DNA of 64,000 nt, from the NCBI RefSeq assembly GCF_016735595.1, contig NZ_JAERRB010000002.1, positions 62,001 through 126,000 on the forward strand, in the 5' to 3' direction. Position numbers and translations under genes: made by a program. Source of the DNA: Chryseolinea lacunae. Lineage in GTDB: Bacteria; Bacteroidota; Bacteroidia; Cytophagales; Cyclobacteriaceae. Below, in pieces: positions 43,782 to 52,942 of this stretch. The notes beneath the pieces are model-generated. The model did no database searches and was not told the DNA's origin. It saw only the letters and a list, made by a program, of their open reading frames with translations. Each line of letters starts with the position of its first letter. The stretch's first letter is position 1.

Positions 43782-44231
43782 ATGACTCTTTGCAAATCAA
43801 TGCTCGCCGCTGTATTTTTTATCATGCTCACCACCGCACAGGCACAACATCACGAGAAAACAAAAGAAGCGCAAGGACCACTTCTGTTCAGCCCCGTGCT
43901 TTCGCAGGTGCTTTCCGATCCTGAATTGGCAGACTTCAAAATGGAATCTACCGTGCTCACGGTTGTGCCCGGCGGTGTGGACACGGTGTCGCACCGGCAC
44001 GACTGCGAACTTTTTGGCTACGTGATGGAAGGCGAAGTGGAAATCGCACTGGTGACCAAGCAACTCAAGAAGTATGGAGCGGGCCAGATGTTCTACGAAC
44101 CCCGCAACATCCTTCATACGTACACGCACAATGCCAGCACCAAAAAGCCGGCAAAAATCCTGTTGATCTTCATCATCAAAAAAGACCGGCAAGGCTACAC
44201 GCCCGAATATGTTCCGGCGGAGAAACACTGA
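43782..44231 (+). CDS. Exported cupin-domain protein
   Basis: A 149-residue protein with signal peptide (MLAAVFFIMLTTAQAQ). The small cupin barrel shows PGGVDTVSHRHDCELFGYVMEGE and YGAGQMFYEPRNILHTYTHN, giving a typical His-x-His metal site with a later glutamate and histidine. Cupins have many roles, from isomerase to dioxygenase or binding, and none can be chosen here. It is followed 27 bases later by a sugar-isomerase-like gene. Confidence 0.85.
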   Translation: MTLCKSMLAAVFFIMLTTAQAQHHEKTKEAQGPLLFSPVLSQVLSDPELADFKMESTVLTVVPGGVDTVSHRHDCELFGYVMEGEVEIALVTKQLKKYGAGQMFYEPRNILHTYTHNASTKKPAKILLIFIIKKDRQGYTPEYVPAEKH

Positions 44232-44258
44232 CGATAAATCAACCCCCCTAAATACCCC

Positions 44259-45134
44259 ATGACGACCCGAAGAGATTTTTTGAAGCAAGCCGGTGTGTTC
44301 ACTTCCGCACTGTGTCTCACCCCAAACCTGTTGGCCAAGTCCCCCTATAAACTGGGTCTGCAGCTCTACACCATCCGCGACGCCATGGCGGCCGATGCCC
44401 CCGGCACGTTGAAGAAAATTTCTTCCTATGGCTACCAGGAAGTGGAGATCTATGGCTTCGACGGAAAATACTACGGCATGACACCGGCCGATTTCAAGAA
44501 ACTACTCTCCGACAACAACCTCACCTCGCCCAGCGGCCACTACAACCTCGACAAGTTTGTGCTTCCTGGTAAAACAAACGACGACCTGCTGCGCTATGTG
44601 GATTTATGTATCGAAGGCGCGCACATGCTCAAACAAGACTACATCGTGTGGCCGTGGCTCGATCCATCACTTCGCTCACTGGAGAACATAAAAATGATTG
44701 CCGACACCTTGGATCTCATTGGCGAACGCATTCGCAAAGGTGGTCTTCAGCTGGCCTACCACAATCACGATTTCGAATTTGTGGACCACGATGGCAAACG
44801 CGGCTATGATATCATTCTGGCCACCAACCCCGACAACGTGAAGCTGGAGCTCGATCTCTATTGGGCGTCGTTCATGAAACAAAACCTGGCGCAACTGTTC
44901 GAGCGACAACCGGGCCGTTTTGTGATCTGGCATTTGAAAGACATGGATAAAACCAATCCCGATCTGCACACCACCATGGGCGATGGGTCTATCGATTTCA
45001 AAAGCATATTGCCACTGGCCAGTAAGTCTGGCGTGAAGCACATGTTTGTGGAGCAAGGCAACAACTATGTGCCCGATGCGATGCAGTGCGTGGCACGAAG
45101 CGCCAAGTATACGAAGCGAGAATTGCTGCCGTAG
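44259..45134 (+). CDS. Sugar phosphate isomerase/epimerase-like TIM barrel, Tat-type signal
   Basis: A 291-residue protein. The N-terminus TTRRDFLKQAGVFTSALCLTP is a twin-arginine-type export signal. The AP-endonuclease-2/xylose-isomerase-like TIM barrel follows, with KLGLQLYTIRDAM, YQEVEIYG, YHNHDFEF and WHLKDMDK providing likely metal ligands (His, Asp, Glu). Family members isomerise or epimerise sugars or inositols; periplasmic members in Bacteroidota are often of unknown substrate. It probably shares a transcript with the cupin gene, and the two may act on one sugar derivative. A strong terminator follows. Confidence 0.88.
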   Translation: MTTRRDFLKQAGVFTSALCLTPNLLAKSPYKLGLQLYTIRDAMAADAPGTLKKISSYGYQEVEIYGFDGKYYGMTPADFKKLLSDNNLTSPSGHYNLDKFVLPGKTNDDLLRYVDLCIEGAHMLKQDYIVWPWLDPSLRSLENIKMIADTLDLIGERIRKGGLQLAYHNHDFEFVDHDGKRGYDIILATNPDNVKLELDLYWASFMKQNLAQLFERQPGRFVIWHLKDMDKTNPDLHTTMGDGSIDFKSILPLASKSGVKHMFVEQGNNYVPDAMQCVARSAKYTKRELLP

Positions 45135-45160
45135 TAGGCTGCGCGATTATAGAACATAAG

Positions 45161-45204
45161 AAACGTTGGTCAGGAAGAGGATTCCCCTGACCAACGTTTT
45201 TTTT
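45161..45204 (+). terminator. Strong terminator after the isomerase gene
   Basis: A perfect 14-bp stem (45161-45174 with 45186-45199, opening AAACGTTGGTCAGG), an 11-base loop and a run of eight T. It lies 17 bases from the end of the convergent gene. Confidence 0.93.
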
Positions 45205-45220
45205 AAGACTTGCAATTTGT

Positions 45221-46105
45221 TTAGTGAACCGCTACGGGTTCGGCTATCTCTCTATATAAACCTCTGTCCATCGTGATGTGCAGCCGTTGCATCATCTCGC
45301 CGGGGTTGAACCCGATCCGTTTGTATTCGGCCTGCACCACTTCCTTGGCGCGTTGCACGGCGGCCTCATTTTCCCAGAGCGCAATGGTGATGAGAATGGC
45401 ATTGCCGTGTTCGTCGTAATATTCATAGGCTGCATCTTCAACAAAGCCGGGCAGGTTTCGGATGAAGTCACGGTTGATCGCCATGCGCGTCATAAACTCT
45501 TCTTTGGCACCGGGTGGTATAAGAAACTTGTCGATGAAGCGAACCTGATCGGAAGACGGCGTGCGTTTTTGAATGACGTTGATGTCTTGTGGAAGCACGT
45601 CGAGCTGTTGCAGAAAACCCAGACGGTCGGTGTGCACATCGCCTTTGATCACTTTTCCGTTCTTCAGCACAAAGATGGCGAGACCATCGTTGGCAATTTT
45701 GTTTCCGGTGTTGGCGATGTGTTGATAGGAGAGGGTTTGGGTTCCCGTCAGCTTCCAGCGCACCATCACGCGGTCGTCTTCGGCCAGCAGTTCCTGAACG
45801 TTCCATTGAATGTCGGGAAAAGAATGAATGAGCCCCAGCACTGGTTCCTTAAAAGACTGCGGACCTTTTTCGCCGCGAAAGCCTGTGTAGTCTTCCGATA
45901 CAAATTGGGGAAGCAGCTCAAACTTGCGTTGGTTGAGCGCCTGGTCATACAGATTCCGGATCACTTCTTTGTTTTGTTGTGTCGTCGACATTTTTACCTC
46001 CTTGTTTTTTGTTTTTTCATTGACGTTTTGCGCAGGCTGGGCCATCGTTACTCCCGGCGCCAGCAGGACGGCCCACAGGCCCATCCGGATGCATGCTGTT
46101 TTCAT
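45221..46105 (-). CDS. Exported SnoaL-like / ABM-domain protein
   Basis: A 294-residue protein with signal peptide MKTACIRMGLWAVLLAPGVT (start at 46105; an in-frame ATG at 46129 is less likely). Residues about 45-175 form a SnoaL-like (NTF2-fold ester cyclase) domain: NKEVIRNLYDQALNQ, FVSEDYTGFRGE, and DGLAIFVLKNGKVIK. Residues about 190-285 resemble an antibiotic-biosynthesis-monooxygenase-type ferredoxin-like domain (EEFMTRMAINRDFIRNLPG, ILITIALWENEAAVQRAKE). The fusion of these two small catalytic or binding folds is unusual to me. It lies 68 bases downstream of an AraC gene on the same strand. Confidence 0.75.
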   Translation of the reverse strand: MKTACIRMGLWAVLLAPGVTMAQPAQNVNEKTKNKEVKMSTTQQNKEVIRNLYDQALNQRKFELLPQFVSEDYTGFRGEKGPQSFKEPVLGLIHSFPDIQWNVQELLAEDDRVMVRWKLTGTQTLSYQHIANTGNKIANDGLAIFVLKNGKVIKGDVHTDRLGFLQQLDVLPQDINVIQKRTPSSDQVRFIDKFLIPPGAKEEFMTRMAINRDFIRNLPGFVEDAAYEYYDEHGNAILITIALWENEAAVQRAKEVVQAEYKRIGFNPGEMMQRLHITMDRGLYREIAEPVAVH

Positions 46106-46173
46106 GTTCTTTGCATTTTGGTAATACAAAGTTCAGCAGCGTCGAAAACAAAGTCTTGTAAAAAATCAGTGAA

Positions 46174-46947
46174 TCACCAGCGAACGGGTGCCTTCAGGTA
46201 GTCGGTGGGCGTTTGCCCGGTGAACAGTTTAAAATCTTTGGTGAAGTGGGGCTGATCAAAATAGCCGGCATGAAATGCAGTTTCGGCCAACGTTTGTTGT
46301 TGAAGACCTTGGTTGATGATGGCCTTCATGCGAATGATAAACGAATATTGTTTGGGCGAAATGCCCACCGTTTTGCGAAACCGTTTTTCGAACGCATCCT
46401 GGCTGAGGCACATCGCGTCGGCCAGCCCTTTCATGTTGATGACACCGCGGGCGGCACGAATCCTGTCGAGCGCGGCAAAGACCAATGGATCGGGTTTGTG
46501 ACGGAAAAGTTTGGAGAGCAGAAACTGTTCTACCAATTGAACGCGCTCGGTGTTATGTTTTGCTGAGGCAAGTTGTTCATGCAGAAGCTCCGCGTGTTGA
46601 TAACCTTGGAAGCTGTCGAGCGGCACACTTTCTTCGGCCAACGCGTGCAGCGGTTCGCGGAAAAAAGCGCTGGCGCCCGCTGCGTTAAACACAATGAGGA
46701 TGTTGCCCGAATCTTTCAGATACTGAATGGTGCGTCCCGATTTGCGCAGCCCCGACACCATGGCAACGGGCAGGTCTTGGCTGGTGTCTGAAAATTGCTG
46801 CTTCACCAATCCTTTATACCGAATGGCCATCACCATCGACGCCTCGGGTAACACCCGATTCACCATTTCGTCGGGACAGTCCACGATAGTGTAGCGCGCC
46901 ACATATGGGCTTAGGGCTTTCGAAGGGTGATGGATCTCAACGTTCAT
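46174..46947 (-). CDS. AraC-family transcriptional regulator
   Basis: A 257-residue protein. The N-terminal ~150 residues are a cupin-like sensor domain of the DUF6597 type (HPSKALSPYVARYTIVD, VLPEASMVMAIRYKG). The C-terminal AraC HTH pair shows INMKGLADAMCLSQDAFEKR and LAETAFHAGYFDQPHFTKDF, closing with TGQTPTDYLKAP. It likely regulates the SnoaL/ABM gene next door or itself. Its inducer is unknown. Confidence 0.9.
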   Translation of the reverse strand: MNVEIHHPSKALSPYVARYTIVDCPDEMVNRVLPEASMVMAIRYKGLVKQQFSDTSQDLPVAMVSGLRKSGRTIQYLKDSGNILIVFNAAGASAFFREPLHALAEESVPLDSFQGYQHAELLHEQLASAKHNTERVQLVEQFLLSKLFRHKPDPLVFAALDRIRAARGVINMKGLADAMCLSQDAFEKRFRKTVGISPKQYSFIIRMKAIINQGLQQQTLAETAFHAGYFDQPHFTKDFKLFTGQTPTDYLKAPVRW

Positions 46948-47276
46948 GCGCCGTGCGTCAAGGTTGGCTGACTGGATTTTTTTATCAATTCAATTTTTAG
47001 ACTACAGCAATCATTCCACTGAAATATAGTGTATGAATGCGACATGTTTTTAACTGATGCATGCCGTCAAAAGGTTCCCAGGTCGCATGGATTGCTTTGG
47101 GGTGGACGTTGTGCGTTGGGTTGACCTTTCCCAGTGCGACATCGAACGTTACTGTTCCTAAAGCGGACACGAAGCCTGTCGAGGTTTCTTTAAAATCTTC
47201 GAAATCAGACTGAAATCAGCGAAATGAGCGTGGCAAGCCATTTGATCAACAAAACTAGAATTAATCAGTTTAACGC
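46948..47276. other. Intergenic region between divergent genes
   Basis: About 329 bases between araC-type and padR genes. Short repeats of GAAATCAG occur near 47200-47225 before padR. No hairpin, promoter pair or gene is convincing. Confidence 0.35.
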
Positions 47277-47612
47277 ATGAAGCGAGTATACCTGGGCGAG
47301 TTCGAAGAAATTGTTTTGCTGGTCGTGGCCGTGCTCGACGGTGTGGCCTATGGGGTGAACATCACCCACGAAATTCTGGAGCAGACCCAGCGGTCGGTGC
47401 GCCTCAACCAGGTGCACGCATCGTTGCAACGCCTGGAGGAAAAAGGCATGATCGTATCCAAAATGAGCAACCCCACGCCCGAACGCGGTGGCCGTAGAAA
47501 ACGAATCTTCACCATCACGGCCTATGGCAGCAACACCCTGAAAGACATTCAGCAGGTTCGCGCCTCCCTGTGGAACGCTGTGCCCCCCACATTAAAATCG
47601 GCACACGCATGA
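47277..47612 (+). CDS. PadR-family transcriptional regulator
   Basis: A 111-residue protein: winged HTH (FEEIVLLVVAVLDGVAYGVN, RLNQVHASLQRLEEKGMIVS) with a beta wing (ERGGRRKRIFTITAYG) and a short C-terminal helix. PadR proteins repress neighbouring genes, commonly transporters. Its stop overlaps the start of the following FtsX permease in ATGA, so the two are translationally coupled and it likely controls the same operon. Confidence 0.92.
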   Translation: MKRVYLGEFEEIVLLVVAVLDGVAYGVNITHEILEQTQRSVRLNQVHASLQRLEEKGMIVSKMSNPTPERGGRRKRIFTITAYGSNTLKDIQQVRASLWNAVPPTLKSAHA

Positions 47613-50299
47613 GCCCCTCGCCATCATCTCACCCCACACCGCCACGGTGGGCTACACGCCTGCTGGAGTGGTATTGCGCACCCGAGCTGCTCGAAGAAGT
47701 GCAGGGCGACCTGCTGGAAGAATTTCTGCTCCGCTGCCGCCACGACGGCCCGCGCGCAGCACGCCGCGACTATGTGCGCAACGTGTTTGAATTCATGAAG
47801 CCCTTTGCCATCAAACGAAAACCAACCTCCAATCCCATTCTTCCTATGAACTTGCTACGTCACTATTTTACCGTGGCCCTGCGCCAGGTGCTGCGGCACA
47901 AAGCCTTCTCGGCCATCAACGTGATTGGCCTCGCCATGGGCATGACCTGCTGCATGACTATTTTTCTTTGGGTGATCGACGAACAGGCTGTCGATAACTT
48001 TCACGCCAAGGGAGACCAACTCTACAACATCTACATGACCGTGCATGCCCGTTCGGGCAACCAGGGTTCATACAACACGCCACGAAACTATCGCGACAAC
48101 AAGACGTATCTCGTTGTGGACGACGCGAAGACGTCCATCCCCGAAATAAAAGGCATGGCATTCTATGCCACGGGCTACTCGCTGCCGTGGGGACATCCTG
48201 AAACGTTTCAGGTGGGCGACAAGAAACATAAGCTGGAAGGTTCGCGTGCCAGCGCAGACTTCTTCACCATGTTCAGCTTCCCCATCCTGGCCGGCGATGC
48301 AAACACAGCCTTGAAAGATCTCAGCAGCATTGCCCTGTCGCGCAAAATGGCCGTGCTGTTTTTTGGAAGTCCCGAAAACGCCATCGGCAAAAGCATCCGC
48401 TACGAAAATAAAATTGACTTCCAGGTCACCGCAGTGTTCGAAGACCTGACGCCGCACACCTCGTGGAAATTTGATTTCCTCGTCAACTGGGAGTCGCACA
48501 TGACGCGCATGGACTGGGCGTCGGGCATTATGCAAACCACCCTGTTGCTTTCGGAAGGTGCCAATGTGGAGGACGTGACCCATAAACTCAATGTCTTTGT
48601 GAAATCGCGTCTCGACAAAGATCAGCCGTTCAGTGTCACGCTGGGATTGCAGCCGTTTCGCGACCAATACCTCAAAGCAAATTTCACAGACGGCAAACCC
48701 TCAGGCGGTCGCATTGAATATGTGCGCATCTTCAGCGGCGTGGCTGTGTTCATCCTCATCATTGCGTGCATCAACTTCATGAACCTGGCCACCGCGCGTT
48801 CGGTGAAACGCGCAAAAGAAGTGGGCGTGCGCAAGGTGATTGGTTCGCCGAGACATTATTTGATCGGGCAATTTTTTGGAGAGTCGCTACTTTTGTCTTT
48901 TCTCGCGTTGGCCGTTTCACTCGTCTTGCTGCAATTCCTGCTTCCGCTGTTCAACCAGGTCACCGGAAAACATATCGTGGCGCCCATCACCGATGGGTTC
49001 ACGTGGTTGGGGCTGGTCGGCCTCGCGTTTGTGACGGGCATCATGGCGGGTAGTTATCCGGCGTTGTTTCTTTCTTCACTCAAGCCGGTGAACGTGTTGA
49101 AGGGCGTGGTGCAATTCACACAGAATGCTATTTGGTTTCGCAAGGGCCTTGCTGTTTTTCAATTCGGGCTGTCAATATTGTTACTCATCGCCACCATTGT
49201 GGTGTCGCAGCAAACCAGCTTCCTGCAACACATGAACCTTGGCTACGACAAAGAGAACCTCTTTTATTTTCCCATTGAAGGCGAGCTGGCGAAGTACGAT
49301 AAATTTCAGGCGCTCAAACAAAAAGCAGCACAACTGCCCGGTGTGATGATGGTTGACCGCAGTAGCGAAGCGCCCCACGCCATGGGCTTTGTGGTGGACG
49401 AAGACGATGGCGTTGCCGAAACCCAGAATCCCGACGACACCGCCATCAAGTGGGAAGGCAGAGACAAAGGATCGATGGTGGGCTTCAAACCCACTTCCGT
49501 GGGATTCGACTTCGTGAAGCTCATGAACCTCGACATCGTGGAAGGTCGCGACTTCTCGCGTGCCAACGCCACCGACTCGGCCGATGCTTTTCTTGTGAAC
49601 GAACAAGCCGTGAAAGAAATGGGCTTGAAAGATCCCATTGGCAAGTGGGTGTCGGCCTGGCAAAAGAAAGGACATATCATCGGCGTTCTGAAAGACTACA
49701 ACACCAACTCGCTTCGTGAACGCATCCGCCCGCTCATTGTGGATGTGAAGGAATACGAATACTTCGGCGTCATCCTCGTGCGCACAGAGGCAGGCAAAAC
49801 CCGTGAGGCACTGGCGGGGTTGGAGAAAATTTATAAGGAAATCAATCCCAACTATCCCTTCGATTTTCGGTTTGTCGACGAAGAATACAACAAGATGTAT
49901 CGCAATGAACAGGTCATGACAAAACTATCCAACGCGTTCGCGGCACTGGCCATTGTGGTGTCGTGCCTGGGGTTGTTGGGACTGGTCATGTTTTCGGCAG
50001 AGCAACGCACCCGCGAGATTGGCATACGCAAAGCACTGGGCGCCACGGTGGCCAACATTGTGGGGCTGCTGTCGCAGGACTTTGTGAAAATTGTGGCGCT
50101 GTCGTTTTTGGTAGCTACACCGATAGCTGCCTACCTGATGCACCAGTGGCTGAATGGCTTCGCCTTCAAGATCGATTTGTCGTGGTGGATTTTTGCCTTT
50201 GCCGGCATCGTGGCGCTGTGTGTGGCATTGCTCACCATTTCTTTCCAGGCCATTCAGTCGGCGCGCGCCAACCCGGTCGACTCGTTGCGTTCGGAATGA
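47609..50299 (+). CDS. FtsX-like permease with N-terminal prefix domain
   Basis: An 896-residue membrane protein. The first ~75 residues form a permease prefix (RLLEWYCAPELLEEVQGDLL, typical of PadR-linked permeases). Then come two MacB-core plus FtsX units: ARSVKRAKEVGVRKVIGSPR in the first half and EQRTREIGIRKALGATVANI in the second. Such proteins usually work with a MacB/LolD-type ATPase, none of which is encoded beside it. Start overlaps the padR stop by four bases. Substrate unknown; role in antimicrobial peptide efflux or envelope stress is common in the family. Confidence 0.9.
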   Translation: MSPSPSSHPTPPRWATRLLEWYCAPELLEEVQGDLLEEFLLRCRHDGPRAARRDYVRNVFEFMKPFAIKRKPTSNPILPMNLLRHYFTVALRQVLRHKAFSAINVIGLAMGMTCCMTIFLWVIDEQAVDNFHAKGDQLYNIYMTVHARSGNQGSYNTPRNYRDNKTYLVVDDAKTSIPEIKGMAFYATGYSLPWGHPETFQVGDKKHKLEGSRASADFFTMFSFPILAGDANTALKDLSSIALSRKMAVLFFGSPENAIGKSIRYENKIDFQVTAVFEDLTPHTSWKFDFLVNWESHMTRMDWASGIMQTTLLLSEGANVEDVTHKLNVFVKSRLDKDQPFSVTLGLQPFRDQYLKANFTDGKPSGGRIEYVRIFSGVAVFILIIACINFMNLATARSVKRAKEVGVRKVIGSPRHYLIGQFFGESLLLSFLALAVSLVLLQFLLPLFNQVTGKHIVAPITDGFTWLGLVGLAFVTGIMAGSYPALFLSSLKPVNVLKGVVQFTQNAIWFRKGLAVFQFGLSILLLIATIVVSQQTSFLQHMNLGYDKENLFYFPIEGELAKYDKFQALKQKAAQLPGVMMVDRSSEAPHAMGFVVDEDDGVAETQNPDDTAIKWEGRDKGSMVGFKPTSVGFDFVKLMNLDIVEGRDFSRANATDSADAFLVNEQAVKEMGLKDPIGKWVSAWQKKGHIIGVLKDYNTNSLRERIRPLIVDVKEYEYFGVILVRTEAGKTREALAGLEKIYKEINPNYPFDFRFVDEEYNKMYRNEQVMTKLSNAFAALAIVVSCLGLLGLVMFSAEQRTREIGIRKALGATVANIVGLLSQDFVKIVALSFLVATPIAAYLMHQWLNGFAFKIDLSWWIFAFAGIVALCVALLTISFQAIQSARANPVDSLRSE

Positions 50300-50481
50300 T
50301 TTTTTGAGGATGCAAAAATGCGATGGGTTGTATCGCAAAGAAGTTTAAAAGTTGGCTACCTTCATGTGTGGTTGCCGTGAAGTATAAAAAAAACAAGTGG
50401 GGCGTACCAGTTTTTACTGGGCGCCCTATTCATTTTTAACCGCCTCGGCCGGCACGCTATTCTTCTTAAAATTTCAGACCT

Positions 50482-50781
50482 ATGTTCATCATCGACCTTC
50501 ACTACATCGTTCCGCTCGAACAACTGGATGCGCACATGCCCGAGCATGTAGCCTTTCTTCGGAAATACTATGCACAAAATGTGTTCGTAGCCTCTGGGCG
50601 AAAAGTGCCGCGCACGGGCGGAATCATTTTGGCGTTAGCGTCGTCAAAGGAAGATGTGGAAGCGATCATGGCCGAAGATCCGTTCACCCTGCACGGCCTG
50701 GCGAAAATCACCATTACTGAATTTCTGACGTCGCAGTATCATCCCGATCTGAAACGATTGGTGTCGTCCAGCAAGAAGTAA
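50482..50781 (+). CDS. YCII-family protein
   Basis: A 99-residue dimeric alpha-beta-barrel protein: HYIVPLEQLDAHMPEHVAFL, ASGRKVPRTGGIILA, EAIMAEDPFTLHGLAKITIT. The YCII fold is ferredoxin-like and some members act as dehalogenase-like or hydrolase enzymes using a His-Asp pair. Here the conserved histidine in MPEHVAFL and the aspartate in AEDPF are present. Its role is unknown. It stands alone. Confidence 0.85.
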   Translation: MFIIDLHYIVPLEQLDAHMPEHVAFLRKYYAQNVFVASGRKVPRTGGIILALASSKEDVEAIMAEDPFTLHGLAKITITEFLTSQYHPDLKRLVSSSKK

Positions 50782-50850
50782 GGGCAACAGCATTCGCGAT
50801 TACGACAGTGGAAGTGGTCGATGCGTTGTGTTTTGCTTTTTCGGAAAACA

Positions 50851-50881
50851 AAAAAAAGCGTCAACAAAAATATTGACGCTT
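50851..50881 (-). terminator. Terminator of the GAPDH gene
   Basis: On the minus strand a 9-bp stem (AAGCGTCAA at 50881-50873 with TTGACGCTT at 50864-50856) and a run of T. It lies 26 bases after the gap stop. Confidence 0.88.
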
Positions 50882-50906
50882 CGCTTTATCGAGAAGTGAG
50901 CTACTG

Positions 50907-51896
50907 TTATTGACCGATGCGTTCGATCAAATCCGCGGTGCGGTTAGAGTAGCCAAACTCATTGTCATACCAGCCCACAATTTTCACGCTGTTGCCATTG
51001 GCCATGGTCAGGTCGCTGTCGAAGATACACGACGAGGGATCGCCCACGATGTCGGCCGAAACCAGCGGGTCGGTGGAGTATTTCAGGTAGCCGGCCAGTG
51101 AGCCTTCGCGCGATGCTTTTTCGAACGCGGCATTCACTTCGTCTTTGGTCACGGAACGTTTCAGTGTGGCAGTGAAGTCGGTCACAGAGCCCACGGGCAC
51201 AGGCACACGAAGCGCATAGCCGTTCAGTTTACCTTTCACGGCGGGAATAACCAAACCCAACGCTTTGGCCGCGCCGGTGCCGGTCGGGATGATAGACACC
51301 GCAGCCGCTCTTGCGCGACGGAGGTCTTTGTGCGGCGAGTCTTGCAGACGTTGGTCGGCCGTGTAGGCGTGCACCGTGGTCATGTAGCCGCTCTCAATAC
51401 CAAAGGTGTCTTCGAGCACTTTCACCATCGGGGCCAGACAGTTTGTTGTGCAGGAGGCGTTGCTCACCACCGTTTCGGTTCCGTCGAGCAGGTTGTCGTT
51501 CACACCGAGCACAATGGTTTTGAGGTCGCCGGTGGCGGGTGCGGAGATCACCACCTTGCGCGCGCCGGCGTGAATGTGTGCTTCGGCTTTTTCTTTTTCG
51601 GTGAAGATGCCGGTCGATTCCAGCACCACGTCAATGCCCAGCGCTTTCCAGGGAAGTTTGGCCGGATCTTTTTCGGCATACACGCGGATTTTTTTGCCGT
51701 CGATAATCAGGTGGCTGTCGTCATGACTCACCTCACCTTTAAAGGTGCCGTGCAGGGAATCATAGCGGAACAATTGTGCCAGCGTTTTGATGTCGGTCAC
51801 ATCGTTGATGGCCACCAGGTCTACGTTTTTTTTGGCCAACAGGGCCCGGCTGGTGATGCGTCCAATTCGGCCAAAGCCGTTGATTGCTACTTTCAT
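50907..51896 (-). CDS. gap: Glyceraldehyde-3-phosphate dehydrogenase
   Basis: A 329-residue type I GAPDH. It oxidises glyceraldehyde 3-phosphate to 1,3-bisphosphoglycerate with NAD and phosphate in glycolysis. The NAD-binding motif NGFGRIGR is at 6-13, the catalytic Cys149 in [12 protein letters not shown]. The C-terminal SxxT-like region and the end [15 protein letters not shown] are all standard. It is monocistronic, with a terminator behind it. An inverted-repeat site matching the TetR regulator's own operator lies 122 bases upstream of its start, raising the question of regulation. Confidence 0.97.
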   Translation of the reverse strand: MKVAINGFGRIGRITSRALLAKKNVDLVAINDVTDIKTLAQLFRYDSLHGTFKGEVSHDDSHLIIDGKKIRVYAEKDPAKLPWKALGIDVVLESTGIFTEKEKAEAHIHAGARKVVISAPATGDLKTIVLGVNDNLLDGTETVVSNASCTTNCLAPMVKVLEDTFGIESGYMTTVHAYTADQRLQDSPHKDLRRARAAAVSIIPTGTGAAKALGLVIPAVKGKLNGYALRVPVPVGSVTDFTATLKRSVTKDEVNAAFEKASREGSLAGYLKYSTDPLVSADIVGDPSSCIFDSDLTMANGNSVKIVGWYDNEFGYSNRTADLIERIGQ

Positions 51897-52017
51897 AGTT
51901 GTACTTGTTAAAGTTTAATATAGAAATGAATGAATTTCAAGTGAAGGGGTCAATGTACAGATGCGTTGGTGTGCTGTATGAAGGTCATTTGTTTTTCTGT
52001 CTATGGATATTAACGAT

Positions 52018-52039
52018 TTTTGTACTAATTAGTACAAAA
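52018..52039. promoter_or_regulatory. TetR-type operator, perfect palindrome, site 1
   Basis: A perfect 22-bp palindrome: TTTT, then GTACTAATTAGTAC, then AAAA. Its right half TTAGTACAAAA recurs exactly in site 2 (52654-52675) before the tetR gene. It lies between the tetR stop and the gap start, which argues it is a second target of the regulator. Confidence 0.75.
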
Positions 52040-52052
52040 CTATTCAAAAAAA

Positions 52053-52637
52053 TTAACGAAGAATTTCGAGCTGCATTTCGATGAGCGGTTTCATCACGGC
52101 ATTGTTGGCATACATGCGCCGTGTCACGTTCAACCCGTTCCACAACGTAATAAGATGGCGCGCCAGCAGCTTTGCATCCGTTTTCGTTTTTAGCGTTCCG
52201 TCTTTTTGCAATCGTTGGAGCGTGACATAGAAAAGGTTTTCGAGTTCTTTCAGCAACGTTGCCGCCTCGGCCTTCAGATCTTCGTCGAGCGACGCCATTT
52301 CGATGAGTGTGTTGCCGATGAAACAGCCCAGCGGGTGCGCATCGGTTCCTTTTTTGAGGATGCCGCGAAAAAATTCGCGGATGCGTTCCACCGGGTCGTC
52401 GCTGTCCTGAAGTTGCTGTTTCAGCGTGTTGAACGATTCATGGTGAAACTGGCGCATGGCTTTTTCGAAAAGTTCCCGCTTTCCATTTTTAAAAGCCAGG
52501 TAGAAACTGCCACGACCAATGCCCATCGCTTCCAGCAAGTCTTCCGTTGACGTTGAGGCATAGCCCTTCGCCCAGAAAACGCGGCGTGCCTTTTCCAGCA
52601 CGTCCTGTTCGCGAAAGGTTTTGGGGCGTCCGTTCAT
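52053..52637 (-). CDS. TetR-family transcriptional repressor
   Basis: A 194-residue protein. The N-terminal HTH is clear: LEKARRVFWAKGYASTSTED, then LLEAMGIGRGSFYLAFKNG. The C-terminal ligand-binding domain (about 60-190) begins after FEKAMRQFHHESFNTLKQ and includes HPLGCFIGNTLIEMASLDED. Ligand unknown. A near-perfect promoter with an overlapping palindromic operator lies just upstream, so it likely represses itself. A second matching operator stands downstream of the gene, before gap. Confidence 0.93.
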   Translation of the reverse strand: MNGRPKTFREQDVLEKARRVFWAKGYASTSTEDLLEAMGIGRGSFYLAFKNGKRELFEKAMRQFHHESFNTLKQQLQDSDDPVERIREFFRGILKKGTDAHPLGCFIGNTLIEMASLDEDLKAEAATLLKELENLFYVTLQRLQKDGTLKTKTDAKLLARHLITLWNGLNVTRRMYANNAVMKPLIEMQLEILR

Positions 52638-52642
52638 AAGGT

Positions 52643-52675
52643 CAAAAGTATAGTTTTGTATGGATTAGTACAAAA
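52643..52675 (-). promoter_or_regulatory. tetR promoter with overlapping operator, site 2
   Basis: On the minus strand, TTTG (52674-52671), exactly 20 bases, then TACTTTTG (52650-52643), a perfect Bacteroidota promoter. The operator at 52654-52675 (TTTTGTA, 8 bases, TACAAAA) covers the -33 element and most of the spacer. Binding here would block polymerase. Confidence 0.8.
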
Positions 52676-52942
52676 CCTATTTGTTAAACCGTTGGAAACG
52701 AAAAAATAGATGCGGCTAGAAGAAATATCCTGGTCACTCAGTGAACTAACTCAGTATTCCTGGCGGGCAATGCTGGGGTGGTGTTATGTTCTCTATAGTA
52801 TACTAGTATAAGGGCACTGATCTGCGGGTTCAGGATGTCGTCTGGTTGCCGTATATGCTTGGGCGAAAAAAAAATGTTGCGGGTATGGTGTGGAATTTTG
52901 ATAAATTTCAGCCCACACCGGTTGTTAGGTCGGGCCATGCTT

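Noticed and set aside
51899-52084. Short plus-strand frame of 61 codons between gap and tetR
   Set aside because: It covers the palindromic operator at 52018-52039, shows no family, and its single hydrophobic stretch comes from AT-rich intergenic sequence.
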